Numbered from the stretch's first letter, positions 15,555 through 25,377 are shown. The stretch is 64,000 nt of DNA from Scrofimicrobium sp. R131 (GCF_040256745.1 NZ_CP138335.1:744001-808000), one strand, 5' to 3'. Numbers and translations are program-made. The notes: generated from the letters alone by a model not told the origin.

Positions 15555-18500
15555 CGACGAGCTCAGCCAGTTGGTGGCGCAACTCGGCGTCCATCAACCC
15601 ACGCCCGAACAAGCCGAAGTAATTACCTACCCGCTCCGGCTGGACCGGGAGGGGGAATCGGTGGCCACGCCCCTGCTGGTGGTGGCCGGGGCCGGGTCCG
15701 GCAAGACCGAAACAATGTCCCTGCGGGCCGTCTACCTGGCGGCCACCCAGGGGATTCCAGACGATGCCATTCTCGGGTTGACCTTCACCCGGAAGGCCGC
15801 GGCCGAGTTGGCTGCCCGGCTTAGCGACCGGCTGGCGCAACTGCGCCTGGAAGCGGGGTCGGACCTCGGTGCGCTGGAGTTCGAATCTTCGCCTACGGCC
15901 ACCACCTACGATTCCTTCGCCCTGGACGTGGTTCGAGAGTTCGGTCCGCAGCTGGGAATCCCGACCGACTTCAGCCATTTGGGGGCGGCGGCCAGCTGGC
16001 AGCTGATGTACTCCATCATCGAAGAGTGGCCCACGCGGATCTCGGAGGGCCGAGAGCTGAGCACAATTACCACGGCGGCCCTGGAGCTGCGCGATGCCAT
16101 TGCCAACCAGGCGATGACGCTGGCGGAGGCCCGCCGCGCGCTGGAGCGGATCGATCAGCGGTTCAATGCCCGCGAGCATGATGAGGAAGCCCCCAAGTTC
16201 ACCCAACCCCTGGCCGCAGGACGCGACCTCAACCGCGAACGCCTCGCCCTGCTGCCGGTGATCGAAGCATTTGAAGAGCGCAAACGCGAGGAACGGCGCT
16301 TGGATTTCTCGGATCAGGTCCTGCTGGCCACCCGAATTGTCGAGCACCTGCCCACCGCCCGGGCTGAACTGCGAGACCGGCACCAGGTGGTCTTCCTCGA
16401 CGAGTTTCAGGACACCTCGGTGGCCCAGCTGCGGTTCCTATCGGCCCTGTTTGCCGACCACCCGGTGACGGCGGTGGGTGACCCTAACCAGGCCATTTAC
16501 GGTTGGCGGGGGGCTTCGGCAGCCTCACTCAACGACTTCCATCGCTACTTCACCCAGAACCGGCGTGCCCCGCGCGGCACGCTGAGCCTGTCCACCGCCT
16601 GGCGCAACTCCACCCTGATTCTCGATGTAGCCAACCGGGTGGCGCAGGATCTGGCCCGGCCCCCCGCCTGGCTTGAGTCGGCCACCATGCGCGAAGAGCT
16701 GGTCTTCTCACCCACTCTGCAGCCGCGGCCCGAAGCCCCAACCGGGGAGGTAACGCTCCGATACCGGCAGACTGAAACCGAGTCGATCCAGGACGTGGTT
16801 GAATTCTTGCGGGACACCTACCGGCAGGCGGAGAAGAACGGTTTGCCGCGACCAACCGCGGCAGTCCTGTGCCGAAACCGTCGGCTGATGGCTCCGGTCC
16901 TGGAGGCGTGCCGCGCGGCCGAGATTCCGGCCGAAACCGGTGGTGACGACGGGCTGCTGCTGCACCCGGCCGTGCTCGACGTTCGCGCTGCCCTGGAGAT
17001 CTGCCACGACCTGGGTCGGTCCAGCCAGATCATGCGCCTACTCACGAACCTGGATTTGGGCTCCAAAGACCTGTGGGCACTCAGCCGGCTGGCCAAACAG
17101 TTGGCCCGGCGGGCCAAACCCAAGAACTCCGAGCAGCCGGACCGGCGGGAGGTGCCGCTGCTGATCGACGCGGTGGACTACCTGAGTGGACCCCAGGCTC
17201 AGCGGTTGGAGCTGTCCGAAGCCGAGCAGATCTCGGCGATTGGTCGGGAACGGATTGTCCGCCTGGGTCGCCAACTGCGGGCCATGCGCCGCGCAGCCGA
17301 CTGGCCGATCGTCGACCAGGTTGAGAACGCCCGTCGGATCCTCCAGTTGGATGAGCAGGCGTTTGCCCTTGGCGACCTGGCCGGGCTGACCGAAGTGCTC
17401 GATGCGTTTACGCGGGCCGCCCAGGACTATGTCGACAGTGCAGTGCAGCCAACGATGGGAGGCTTCCTTTCCTGGTTGTCGGCGGCGAACCAGTTTGAGC
17501 GGGGCCTGCCGTTGCCCACGGTTCAACCCAACCCGGAGGCGGTGCAGGTGCTGACCATTCACGGCGCCAAAGGCCTGGAGTGGGACACGGTGGCAATTGT
17601 GGGAATGCAAAGTGGGCACTTCCCCGGGGGGCAACCCGGCAAGCTTGTCGACCAGCCGGATGGGTCCGTCAAGGCCACCCCACCGCCCATGCCCCCGACT
17701 GTCTCCGGTTGGTGGCAGAATCTGGGAGAACTGCCCTATCCGGCGCGGCGAGACCACGAACACCTACCCAACCCGGATGCGTGGGCCGGTGACGAGGCGT
17801 TCACCAAGGTCTTTACCGAGTTCAAGACGTGTCTGGGGGAGTACCAGTTGGCGGAGGACCGGCGCCTAGCCTACGTGGCCCTCACCCGGGCCAAGACCCG
17901 GATGTTCCTGACCGGAGCCTGGTACCACGGCGCCAAAACCCGCCGATATCCGTCCCTGTTCTACCAGGAAGCGGAGGAAGTGCCCGGGGTGGATAGCCGG
18001 CGGGACGACCCCCCGACCGCAGTTCAGGTTCAGGAGTTCATGCAGGTCGAAACGGAAGCGGTCTTCCCGATTCAACCGGGTCCGCTCCGGAAGCGGGTCT
18101 CCCTCTCGGCTGCGAAGGTGGAGGAGCAGTTGGCGCTCCTGTCCGGCGGCTCCGGATGGCGCCCCGCCGACCTGTTGGCATCATTGCCGGACCAAGAGCT
18201 GGCCACCTCGATGCAGGTGCTGCTGCGCGAACACGAGGACCGGCAGGCCCTTCGTCGGTTGAGCCGGTCCGAGCGGGCGCGGCGCGAAGTGAAGCTGGCC
18301 GCTGCCGGGGACCGGGCCTTCTCTGCGACCGAGCTGGCCCGCTTGGACCTGGTTGAAGATCCGTGGGTGGAACTGCGCCGGCCACTGCCCGCCCGGCCCA
18401 TGCCGGCGGCGGCGATCGGAACCGCATTCCACCAGTGGGTGGAAAGTGTGCTGCGGCGCGCTTCGGCTCGCGCCAGTGAGGAGGAGCCCGGCCAGGACCT

Positions 18501-19014
18501 GCTGCCGCTCGGAGGGGCGGATCAGGACCTCGGGGCGGACGCGGTGCTGGATCCGGAACAGCGGCAAGTATTGGGGGAACTACAATCCCAGTTCACCGGC
18601 TTGGAGTGGCTCGGCCGGTTGCGGGTGGAAGGGGTGGAGGTTCCCTTCGATCTGGACCTTGGTGGTCTGCTGGTCCGCGGCCGGGTAGACGCGGTCTTCA
18701 CCGATCCGGACGATTCCAGCAGTTGGCTGGTGGATTGGAAAACCGGGCGAATCCCCGACCTGGATCGGGTGGAGGCAATCGACCGGGCGGAGATCATCCG
18801 CTACCTGGTGCAACTTGAGGTCTATACGGCCGCCTGGCAGCGCCGGCACGGTCCGGAGCATCCGGTGCAGGCGGCCCTGGTCTTCGTTCGGCCGGACCGG
18901 ACCGAGATGATCAAGCTGGATCAGCTGCGAGCCGCCCATCGGCAGTGGGCGGGGAGTCCCCTGTCAGTGGAGGAGATTGCCCGCCGGTGGAAACGGGAGT
19001 TGAGTTCGGACTAG
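15544..19014 (+). CDS. adnB: AdnB subunit of the AdnAB ATP-dependent helicase-nuclease
   Basis: 1156 aa, the leading motor and second nuclease of AdnAB. SF1A motifs are intact: VAGAGSGKTE (about 49-58), GLTFTRKAAAEL, LDEFQDTS (about 284-291), VGDPNQAIYGWRGA, LTIHGAKGLEWD and YVALTRAKTR. The C-terminal RecB-type nuclease shows AIGTAFHQWVE, VEVPFDLDL, WLVDWKTGR (about 1059-1067) and QLEVY. It lacks the cysteine cluster seen in AdnA. GTG start inside the end of adnA. The stop overlaps the stop of the convergent phosphotransferase-like gene by 4 bp. The pair is probably a bicistronic operon. Confidence 0.92.
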   Translation: MSRNDELSQLVAQLGVHQPTPEQAEVITYPLRLDREGESVATPLLVVAGAGSGKTETMSLRAVYLAATQGIPDDAILGLTFTRKAAAELAARLSDRLAQLRLEAGSDLGALEFESSPTATTYDSFALDVVREFGPQLGIPTDFSHLGAAASWQLMYSIIEEWPTRISEGRELSTITTAALELRDAIANQAMTLAEARRALERIDQRFNAREHDEEAPKFTQPLAAGRDLNRERLALLPVIEAFEERKREERRLDFSDQVLLATRIVEHLPTARAELRDRHQVVFLDEFQDTSVAQLRFLSALFADHPVTAVGDPNQAIYGWRGASAASLNDFHRYFTQNRRAPRGTLSLSTAWRNSTLILDVANRVAQDLARPPAWLESATMREELVFSPTLQPRPEAPTGEVTLRYRQTETESIQDVVEFLRDTYRQAEKNGLPRPTAAVLCRNRRLMAPVLEACRAAEIPAETGGDDGLLLHPAVLDVRAALEICHDLGRSSQIMRLLTNLDLGSKDLWALSRLAKQLARRAKPKNSEQPDRREVPLLIDAVDYLSGPQAQRLELSEAEQISAIGRERIVRLGRQLRAMRRAADWPIVDQVENARRILQLDEQAFALGDLAGLTEVLDAFTRAAQDYVDSAVQPTMGGFLSWLSAANQFERGLPLPTVQPNPEAVQVLTIHGAKGLEWDTVAIVGMQSGHFPGGQPGKLVDQPDGSVKATPPPMPPTVSGWWQNLGELPYPARRDHEHLPNPDAWAGDEAFTKVFTEFKTCLGEYQLAEDRRLAYVALTRAKTRMFLTGAWYHGAKTRRYPSLFYQEAEEVPGVDSRRDDPPTAVQVQEFMQVETEAVFPIQPGPLRKRVSLSAAKVEEQLALLSGGSGWRPADLLASLPDQELATSMQVLLREHEDRQALRRLSRSERARREVKLAAAGDRAFSATELARLDLVEDPWVELRRPLPARPMPAAAIGTAFHQWVESVLRRASARASEEEPGQDLLPLGGADQDLGADAVLDPEQRQVLGELQSQFTGLEWLGRLRVEGVEVPFDLDLGGLLVRGRVDAVFTDPDDSSSWLVDWKTGRIPDLDRVEAIDRAEIIRYLVQLEVYTAAWQRRHGPEHPVQAALVFVRPDRTEMIKLDQLRAAHRQWAGSPLSVEEIARRWKRELSSD

Positions 19015-20342
19015 TCCCGGTCGTCCGATTCGCCCCGCGGATACTCGTAAGAGGGCGAGTCTGCGTCCTCCAACTCCACACCGGACCAAAGGCCGTCATC
19101 CGGATACTCAATTGCCTCAGTGCGATCGTCGGCGCTGGCCTCGCGGGCCCGCAGGTACTGGAACGCGGCCGACTCGGTCCGCAAAGAATCTGTCTCGGCG
19201 GGCGCTGGGTCGTTGGACACTGGATCATTGGGCGTTGGATAATCGGGCGCCAGCACCTCGCCGGTGGACAGGCTGGTGGTCGCCACCTCGTCCGGGCTGA
19301 GAGCCGGCTCGGGCGAGTGTTCCTGCGTTTCCAACTCGGTCACGTGGCTGGCCCGGGCAATCCGATTGAGCGGCTCGTCGGCCGCCTCGAAATTCACCTC
19401 GACCACCGGCCGGGTTGGGTTGACCAGCATGGCCCCGGCCAGGTCGGCCTCCAACTCCGTCATCATCTGAACGGCCTGAGCTACCGCGTCCCGGTCTCCC
19501 TCCTCCTGACTTTCCCGCAACCAATCCAGCAGGGCCAGTTCCGAGTGAAGCTGGGCGCGAGTGAAAATGTGCAGGTCGGTCCGATCTTGAGCCAGCGAGT
19601 AGGATCCCGACATCCGATCCAGGAACTGGTCTGAGACAACCGGCAGCAGCCAGCTCAAATCAAGGGCCGGATCCCCAATCGACAAAGCCTCAAAATCGGT
19701 GAGCGACAGGACGGCTCCGCCGCCAATCAGGATCGAGTTGGAGGTCAACTGCCCGTGAACCGGGGTGGGGTCGAAATTCCACAGCACGTCCTCCCTGAGC
19801 GCGGTCAGCCACCGCTTCCGCAGACGCCCGCCCACCTCGCGCCCCACCGAAGCGAGCATCTCCAGGTAGTGAGCCCGAATCTGGTCGGGGGTGTACCGCT
19901 CAATCCGTAGTGAGTCGAACTCGGTGGGACTGACATTGTGCAACGCTGCCAGGGCGCGCCCCAAGGAGGCGGCCAACAGACCGTCCTTGCTGAGCTCCGC
20001 CTCGCGAATCGGGCGTCCCGCCGTCACGGTCAACACCTCCACGAACCCCGTTGGGCCGCACGGGGCGACCCCCTCCAGGCGGGGAACCGCAAAGGGTAGG
20101 ACCCCCGCGTCGCCCAGTTGGTGCAGGGCGGCGTAGCTCTGTTGGATCACCCCCAACTGCCAATCCTGAAAGTTGGTGCGATAGGCAACGACATTCCAAA
20201 AGTTGCCCTCCGAATCACCCACCCGGGTGGCGGAAACCGTGTCGCCAATCGCCTGCTCACCCAGGACTGAGACCACCTGCAGGCCCGGAAGTGCGGCGGA
20301 AGCCAGCGCCGCCAACTCAAGGGGATTCTTGTAAGGTTCCAT
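19011..20342 (-). CDS. APH-fold phosphotransferase family protein
   Basis: 443 aa. The first about 300 residues have the aminoglycoside-phosphotransferase/choline-kinase fold. The catalytic-loop equivalent is HGQLTSNSIL (about 197-206), where Gln replaces the usual catalytic Asp of HGDxxxxN. The metal-binding motif is DFEALSIGDP. The last 140 residues are acidic, Pro/Ser/Thr-rich and probably disordered. Homologues lie beside helicase genes in actinobacteria and have no assigned substrate. The His-Gly-Gln change could mean low or altered kinase activity. No ribosome-binding site; TAACTT lies 6 nt before the ATG. I would not call it an antibiotic-resistance gene. Confidence 0.7.
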   Translation of the reverse strand: MEPYKNPLELAALASAALPGLQVVSVLGEQAIGDTVSATRVGDSEGNFWNVVAYRTNFQDWQLGVIQQSYAALHQLGDAGVLPFAVPRLEGVAPCGPTGFVEVLTVTAGRPIREAELSKDGLLAASLGRALAALHNVSPTEFDSLRIERYTPDQIRAHYLEMLASVGREVGGRLRKRWLTALREDVLWNFDPTPVHGQLTSNSILIGGGAVLSLTDFEALSIGDPALDLSWLLPVVSDQFLDRMSGSYSLAQDRTDLHIFTRAQLHSELALLDWLRESQEEGDRDAVAQAVQMMTELEADLAGAMLVNPTRPVVEVNFEAADEPLNRIARASHVTELETQEHSPEPALSPDEVATTSLSTGEVLAPDYPTPNDPVSNDPAPAETDSLRTESAAFQYLRAREASADDRTEAIEYPDDGLWSGVELEDADSPSYEYPRGESDDRD

Positions 20343-20348
20343 GACTTC

Positions 20349-20354
20349 AAGTTA
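20349..20354 (-). promoter_or_regulatory. -10-like hexamer 6 nt before the phosphotransferase-fold gene
   Basis: Minus-strand TAACTT, then GAAGTC, then ATG. Same leaderless geometry as punA and mrp. Confidence 0.4.
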
Positions 20355-20473
20355 CCGGGAACGGGCACAGGTGTACGTTTGGCACGCGCCAAAAGCCGTG
20401 ATTCCCGCCTAAGACGGCCAGTGAGGCCCACCACCGGACTCGGCCTGGGGGCGATCTGTTTGACCTGATCCGC

Positions 20474-20479
20474 TAACCT
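20474..20479 (+). promoter_or_regulatory. -10-like hexamer 6 nt before prfB
   Basis: TAACCT, six nucleotides, then GTG 20486. A GGTGAG between them could alternatively act as a weak ribosome-binding site. Confidence 0.35.
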
Positions 20480-20485
20480 GGTGAG

Positions 20486-21607
20486 GTGAGTATCGAGTTC
20501 GCGGAGGAGATCCGCCACCTGCAGTCAGTGATGGACAACATCGTCGCTGTGTCCCGTCCGGAGAGGATGCGGGCTGAGATTCAGCGTCTGTCAGACGAGG
20601 CGGTCGCCCCGAACCTGTGGGACGACCCGGCCACCGCGCAGCAGGTGACCTCGGCCCTCAGCCACCTGCAAAGTGAACTCGAACGGCTGGAGAAAACCCA
20701 GGCTCGGATCGACGACCTGGAAGCCATGGTATCGATGGCGGACGAGTCGACCGACACCGACGAGGCGGCCGAGTTGCTGGCTGAGGCCGGCTCGGACCTG
20801 GCCAAACTGAAAGATGACCTAGCCCAATTGGAGATCCGCACCCTGCTGGACGGGGAGTACGACGAGCGGTTCGCGGTGGTCACCATTCGTTCCGGGGCCG
20901 GCGGCGTCGACGCGGCCGATTTCGCGGAAATGCTGCTGCGGATGTATCTGCGCTGGGCCGAGCGCCACGGCTACCCAACCAAGATGCTGAACACCTCCTA
21001 CGCCGAGGAGGCCGGGATCAAGTCCGCCACCTTTGAGGTGGACGTCCCCTACGCCTACGGCACCCTGTCTGTGGAGGCTGGCACCCACCGGCTGGTGCGG
21101 ATCAGCCCGTTCGACAACCAGGGTCGGCGCCAGACCGGGTTTGCCGCGGTTGAGGTGATCCCACTGATCGAAACCACCGACCACATTGAGATTCCGGAGT
21201 CGGAACTGAAAATTGACGTGTTCCGCAGTTCCGGCCCGGGAGGCCAGTCGGTGAACACGACGGACTCGGCAGTGCGGATGACGCACATTCCCACCGGCAT
21301 TGTGGTCTCAATGCAGGATGAGAAATCACAGATCCAGAACCGCGCGGCCGCCCTGCGGGTGCTGCAGTCACGCCTCCTGGTGCTGCGCCACGAACAGGAA
21401 AAAGCCAAGCAGGATGAGCTGAAGGGCGACGTCAAAGCCTCGTGGGGGGACCAGATGCGGTCCTACGTGCTCCACCCGTATCAGATGGTGAAGGACCTGC
21501 GGACCGAGCAGGAATCGGGCAACACCAGCGCGGTCTTTGACGGCGAAATCGACGACTTTATCAACGCCGGCATCCGCTGGCGGAAGAGCAGCGCGCAAGA
21601 GGATTAA
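20486..21607 (+). CDS. prfB: Peptide chain release factor 2
   Basis: 373-aa class I release factor that reads UGA/UAA stop codons and triggers peptide release on the ribosome. The stop-codon tripeptide is in RISPFDNQG (SPF, specific for RF2) and the peptidyl-transferase motif is [14 protein letters not shown] (GGQ). The gene is one continuous frame from GTG 20486, with no internal UGA frameshift site of the kind that autoregulates prfB in many other bacteria. In actinobacteria prfB commonly precedes ftsE-ftsX-smpB, as here. Stop TAA. Confidence 0.96.
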   Translation: MSIEFAEEIRHLQSVMDNIVAVSRPERMRAEIQRLSDEAVAPNLWDDPATAQQVTSALSHLQSELERLEKTQARIDDLEAMVSMADESTDTDEAAELLAEAGSDLAKLKDDLAQLEIRTLLDGEYDERFAVVTIRSGAGGVDAADFAEMLLRMYLRWAERHGYPTKMLNTSYAEEAGIKSATFEVDVPYAYGTLSVEAGTHRLVRISPFDNQGRRQTGFAAVEVIPLIETTDHIEIPESELKIDVFRSSGPGGQSVNTTDSAVRMTHIPTGIVVSMQDEKSQIQNRAAALRVLQSRLLVLRHEQEKAKQDELKGDVKASWGDQMRSYVLHPYQMVKDLRTEQESGNTSAVFDGEIDDFINAGIRWRKSSAQED

Positions 21608-21779
21608 TTCACTCGCTCAGTGAGCTTCGCCTCAGGTGAACCTCGCGGTCAGGGTGGGGGAGGCGGCGTGTCGCTGGCTTGGTGCGGCGCATCGCGGGCC
21701 TAGTCTGAGAAGGACCATCGGCGGTGCTTTGGGCAGGCTGTGCCCATAGAGCTGCCTCGCCCGGCAAATTAGAGTGAAG

Positions 21780-22469
21780 ATGATTCGATTCGAGAACGTC
21801 ACCAAGGTTTACGCAAAAGGGGCGCGTCCGGCTTTGGACCACGTGTCCCTGGAAATCGTCAGGGAAGAATTTGTGTTCCTGGTGGGAAAGTCCGGCTCAG
21901 GGAAGTCGACGTTCCTGCAACTGGTGATGCGTGAGCAAAGGGCCAACTCCGGCCACGTGTGGGTGTTGGGCCAAGATGTCGGGCAACTGTCGAACTGGCG
22001 CGTCCCGAAGCTTCGGCGCCAAATTGGCACGGTCTTCCAAGACTTCCGCCTGCTGCAGTCCAAGACCGTTTACGAAAACGTCGCCTTGGCGATGCAGGTG
22101 ATTGGCAAACCAAAGCACGCGATTCAGTCGGCCGTGCCCGACGTGTTGGAGCTGGTTGGGTTGCAGGGCAAAGAGCGCCGCCTGCCCTCGGAGCTGTCCG
22201 GAGGGGAGGAGCAGCGCGTGGCGATCGCGCGTGCAATGGTGAACCGGCCCCAACTGCTCCTGGCGGACGAGCCGACCGGGAACCTGGACCCCGAGACCAG
22301 CCTGGGGATCATGCGCCTGCTGGACCGGATTAACCGGACCGGGACCACCGTGGTGATGGCGACCCACGACGCCAAAGTCGTGGATCAGCTGCGCAAACGG
22401 GTGATTGAACTGGAAGCCGGTCAGGTAATTCGCGATCAAGACCGCGGTGTGTACGGCGGGGCGAGGTAG
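21780..22469 (+). CDS. ftsE: Cell-division ATP-binding protein FtsE
   Basis: 229-aa ABC ATPase that with FtsX activates peptidoglycan hydrolysis at the septum. Motifs: Walker [10 protein letters not shown] (about 36-44), Q-loop TVFQDFRLL, signature [15 protein letters not shown] (GEE instead of the usual GEQ) and Walker [15 protein letters not shown] 21780 gives the family-typical [14 protein letters not shown] 21774 two codons upstream is the alternative. No strong Shine-Dalgarno is visible for either, though TAGAGT immediately upstream could be a -10 element. The stop is 3 nt before ftsX. Confidence 0.95.
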   Translation: MIRFENVTKVYAKGARPALDHVSLEIVREEFVFLVGKSGSGKSTFLQLVMREQRANSGHVWVLGQDVGQLSNWRVPKLRRQIGTVFQDFRLLQSKTVYENVALAMQVIGKPKHAIQSAVPDVLELVGLQGKERRLPSELSGGEEQRVAIARAMVNRPQLLLADEPTGNLDPETSLGIMRLLDRINRTGTTVVMATHDAKVVDQLRKRVIELEAGQVIRDQDRGVYGGAR

Positions 22470-22472
22470 AGC

Positions 22473-23387
22473 ATGCGTTTACGTTTCATTCTGTCCGAGA
22501 CCGGCAAGGGGCTGGCCCGCAACAAGGCGATGGCTGTGGCAGTCATCATCGTCACCTTCGTCTCACTGCTGTTCGTTGGGGTCGCCTCCTTGGCTCAGCT
22601 CCAGGTGGGGAAGATGCGGAGCCAGTGGTACGACAAGATCGAAGTCTCGGTCTACATGTGTGCCAACAAGGACCAGTCACCCACCTGCGATTTGCAGCAG
22701 GCCAGTGACGAGCAGATCGAGGCGGTTCGCCAGCGCCTGGCTTCGCCCGAACTGGCGCCCTACATCTCCAAGGTGTACGAGGAAACCCCGGAACAGGCCT
22801 ACGAGGCCTTCCAGGAGCAGTACGCCAACAACCCGATGGCCCAGTGGACCACTCCGGACATGCTCGGCTTCTCTTTCCGGGTGAAGCTGGTTGACCCGGA
22901 GCAGTATCAAATCATCCAGGAGGAGTTCTCCGGCACCCCGGGGGTCTCCGAAGTCCGGGACCAGCGCGACCTGATTGAGCCGCTGTTCAAGGTGGTCGAG
23001 AACGCCAAGCTGATCTCGCTGGGACTGGCCGGCGTGATGGTGGTGGCCGCGATCCTCCTGATCACCACCACCATCCAGCTTTCGGCCATGAGCCGGGAAG
23101 AGGAAACCCAAATCATGAGGCTGGTGGGCGCCTCGAACCTGTTTATTCAGGCCCCGTTCATGATTGAGGGGGCGATCGCCGCCCTGGTGGGGGCCGGATT
23201 GGCAGTCGGATCCCTCTTCGCGGCCGTGCGCCTGCTGATCGAAAACTGGCTGGCCCCCTCGTTCCCGTGGACCAACTTCATCACCACGACGGACATGTGG
23301 CTGATCACGCCGATCCTGGTGGGGGCGGCCCTGCTGCTGGCCCTAATCGCCTCGGCCATCTCGCTGGGGAAGTACACCAAGGTTTAG
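22473..23387 (+). CDS. ftsX: Cell-division protein FtsX
   Basis: 304-aa FtsX-family permease-like protein. It has a cytoplasmic N-terminus, one membrane helix (about 22-45), a large extracellular domain (about 46-170) and three further helices (about 172-195, 225-250 and 278-300). The extracellular loop carries two cysteines (YMCANK and PTCDL) that may form a disulfide. FtsX transmits the FtsE ATPase state to an extracellular hydrolase or its activator. It is followed 13 bp later by a coiled-coil M23 protein, the likely partner. Confidence 0.94.
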   Translation: MRLRFILSETGKGLARNKAMAVAVIIVTFVSLLFVGVASLAQLQVGKMRSQWYDKIEVSVYMCANKDQSPTCDLQQASDEQIEAVRQRLASPELAPYISKVYEETPEQAYEAFQEQYANNPMAQWTTPDMLGFSFRVKLVDPEQYQIIQEEFSGTPGVSEVRDQRDLIEPLFKVVENAKLISLGLAGVMVVAAILLITTTIQLSAMSREEETQIMRLVGASNLFIQAPFMIEGAIAALVGAGLAVGSLFAAVRLLIENWLAPSFPWTNFITTTDMWLITPILVGAALLLALIASAISLGKYTKV

Positions 23388-23400
23388 GAAGGACACCGCC

Positions 23401-24696
23401 ATGAGAACGGTTCTGCGCGCACGGCTGTCGCGGTTCCTGACCCCCGTGATCGTTGCCGGGTTGGTTGGGGTCGGCGGCCTGTTGGCCACCGTGCCGGCCA
23501 GTGGGGACGAACGCGACGATGCGGTGGCCGACCAGCAGGAGGCCGAGCAGAAGATTGATGAGCTCCAAGGTGAGATCGAAGGTCTGGATGCCGACCTGGC
23601 CAAGCTATTCACCGAGTTGGAGCAGGTCACCGGGCAGCTGACGGCCGCGCAGGACGATCTAGCCGCAGCGGAAGAGGCTCTTTCTGCCGCCCAGCTTGAG
23701 TACGAGGCGGTCACGGAGCAGTTGGCGGCCGCCCAGGCTACCGTCGAGCGGCTCGCCGCCGAGTTGGACAGCTCCGCGGCCGAGGAGGAGCAGCTGAACG
23801 CTGCCGTGGGCACCATGGCCCGGGACCTCTACCGGGGCCACCAGAGCAGCCCCCTCAGCCTGGTCATGTCCGCGGAGGGGACCGGCGACATTGCCCAGCG
23901 CGCCGCCTCAGCCGTCACCATGTCGCGGGCGCAGACGCGCGCCCTCGAGCAGGTGCGCTCATCGATGGCGGTGGTGCGGAACCAGGCGGAAAAGCAGGAG
24001 GCCACCACCAAGCGGGTGGAGGAACTGCAGGCGGAGGCGATCCAGAAGCAGCAGGAAGCGGAAGCGGCGCAGGCCGAGGTGGCCACCCGGGTTGAGAACC
24101 TGGCCACCGCCCAGTCGGACTTGAAAGCCAAGCAGCAGCAGTGGGATGCGCGCAAAGCGGAAGCTAAGAAGCAGCTGGAACAGTGGGAGAAGTCGCGTCA
24201 GGACGCCGCCGATCGGGTGGCGAAGATAGACGAGGAGAACCGGAAGAAGGCGCTGGAGTTCGCCGAAGCTCCCGGCCCGAGCAGCGGCAACTCCATGTTC
24301 GGGTTCCCGCTCCCGGCCGGCTCCGCCGTGGTCACCTCGACCTACGGCTGGCGGATCCACCCGATCTTCGGAACCTCCAAGCTGCACGACGGGGTCGACT
24401 TCGGGGCGGCCTGCGGGTCCCCGCAGTATGCGATCCGCGCCGGCGTGGTGGTCGCGTCCTACTTCGATTCGGGCGGGGGAAACCTCGTCACCATCAACCA
24501 CGGGATGATCGACGGATCCTCCTGGGTGTCCGAGCACCTGCACCTGCAGAGCTCCAACGTCAGTGTGGGCCAGCAGGTCAACCGGGGTGACGTGATCGGG
24601 TGGACCGGGTCCACCGGCAACTCGACCGGATGCCACCTGCACCTGACCCTGTACCGGGACGGCAGCACGGTCGACCCCCTGGATTACATCGGCTAA
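23401..24696 (+). CDS. Coiled-coil M23 (LytM) peptidase, likely FtsEX-controlled hydrolase or activator
   Basis: 431-aa exported protein. It has a signal peptide (about 1-36, ending near VPASGDE), a long Ala/Glu/Gln-rich coiled coil (about 38-295) and a C-terminal M23 domain (about 298-431). The zinc ligands appear intact: HDGVDFG (H and D) and HLHLQ/CHLHLTLY (HxH). This architecture equals EnvC plus LytM, except that EnvC is degenerate whereas the residues here look catalytic. Directly downstream of ftsX, after GGAAGGACACCGCC, so it is probably co-transcribed and recruited by the FtsX extracellular loop. In mycobacteria the FtsX partner is an NlpC/P60 protein (RipC) instead. Confidence 0.9.
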   Translation: MRTVLRARLSRFLTPVIVAGLVGVGGLLATVPASGDERDDAVADQQEAEQKIDELQGEIEGLDADLAKLFTELEQVTGQLTAAQDDLAAAEEALSAAQLEYEAVTEQLAAAQATVERLAAELDSSAAEEEQLNAAVGTMARDLYRGHQSSPLSLVMSAEGTGDIAQRAASAVTMSRAQTRALEQVRSSMAVVRNQAEKQEATTKRVEELQAEAIQKQQEAEAAQAEVATRVENLATAQSDLKAKQQQWDARKAEAKKQLEQWEKSRQDAADRVAKIDEENRKKALEFAEAPGPSSGNSMFGFPLPAGSAVVTSTYGWRIHPIFGTSKLHDGVDFGAACGSPQYAIRAGVVVASYFDSGGGNLVTINHGMIDGSSWVSEHLHLQSSNVSVGQQVNRGDVIGWTGSTGNSTGCHLHLTLYRDGSTVDPLDYIG

Positions 24697-24773
24697 CGCC
24701 GGGCGACTTGGGTTTTCCTGCCGATCAGGTAGAGTAGTGTCTCGCTGCCACCGCTACCAGGAGAGGAGGGACC

Positions 24774-25301
24774 GTGCCCAAGGATTGGAAGAAGCCGAAG
24801 CCCAGCGAGTCGGAACGACGCAAAGCTGAGTCAGACGCGAAGAAGGTGATCGCGCGCAACCGGCGTGCCCGCCACGACTACGAGATCGAGCAGACGTGGG
24901 AGGCCGGTCTGTCCTTGATGGGGACGGAAGTGAAGGCCCTCCGGATGGGGCGCGCGTCGCTCGTGGACGGCTGGGTTGAGGTCAAGGACGGCGAAGCCTG
25001 GCTGTACGGGGTCAACATTCCGATGTACTCCCAGGGGTCCTGGACCAACCACACGCCGACCCGGAAGCGGAAGCTGCTGCTGCACAAGACTGAGATTCAG
25101 CGGATGGAACACAAGGTGGCGGCCAAAGGCTACACGCTGGTGCCGTTGGAACTGTATTTCCTGGGCGGGCGGGCCAAGGTTGAGGTCGCGCTGGGTCGAG
25201 GGAAGAAGGAATGGGACAAGCGGCAAGCGTTGCGTGAAGCCCAGGACAAGCGCGAGGCACAGCGAGCGATGAGCCGCTACGTCCGGCGCGGAAACGCCTA
25301 G
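24774..25301 (+). CDS. smpB: SsrA-binding protein SmpB
   Basis: 175-aa tmRNA-binding protein needed for trans-translation rescue of stalled ribosomes. It shows the OB-fold core NRRARHDYEIEQ, GTEVKALRMG and WLYGVNIP, and the basic C-terminal tail EWDKRQALREAQDKREAQ that mimics the anticodon arm. GTG start after AGGAGAGGAGGG. The N-terminal 20 residues are Lys/Glu-rich, as in other actinobacterial SmpB. It lies 77 bp upstream of its partner RNA gene ssrA. Confidence 0.96.
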   Translation: MPKDWKKPKPSESERRKAESDAKKVIARNRRARHDYEIEQTWEAGLSLMGTEVKALRMGRASLVDGWVEVKDGEAWLYGVNIPMYSQGSWTNHTPTRKRKLLLHKTEIQRMEHKVAAKGYTLVPLELYFLGGRAKVEVALGRGKKEWDKRQALREAQDKREAQRAMSRYVRRGNA

Positions 25302-25307
25302 CAAGGG

Positions 25308-25336
25308 TTGTCTTTGCCCGGCAGTGGCGATATACT
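25308..25336 (+). promoter_or_regulatory. ssrA promoter
   Basis: TTGTCT, a 17-nt spacer, then TATACT. Transcription would start near 25343, about 35 nt before the mature tmRNA 5' end, leaving a leader for RNase P processing. Confidence 0.75.
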
Positions 25337-25377
25337 GTAGCACTGGCCCGGTTGGGTCAGGAATGAAGAAGTACATA

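Noticed and set aside
19011-20342. Aminoglycoside or macrolide resistance kinase
   Set aside because: Only the fold matches; the catalytic Asp position is Gln and the gene has chromosomal housekeeping neighbours and no mobile context.
20486-20600. Programmed frameshift in prfB
   Set aside because: The RF2 frame is continuous from the GTG to the stop, with no internal UGA or slippery CUU-UGA site.
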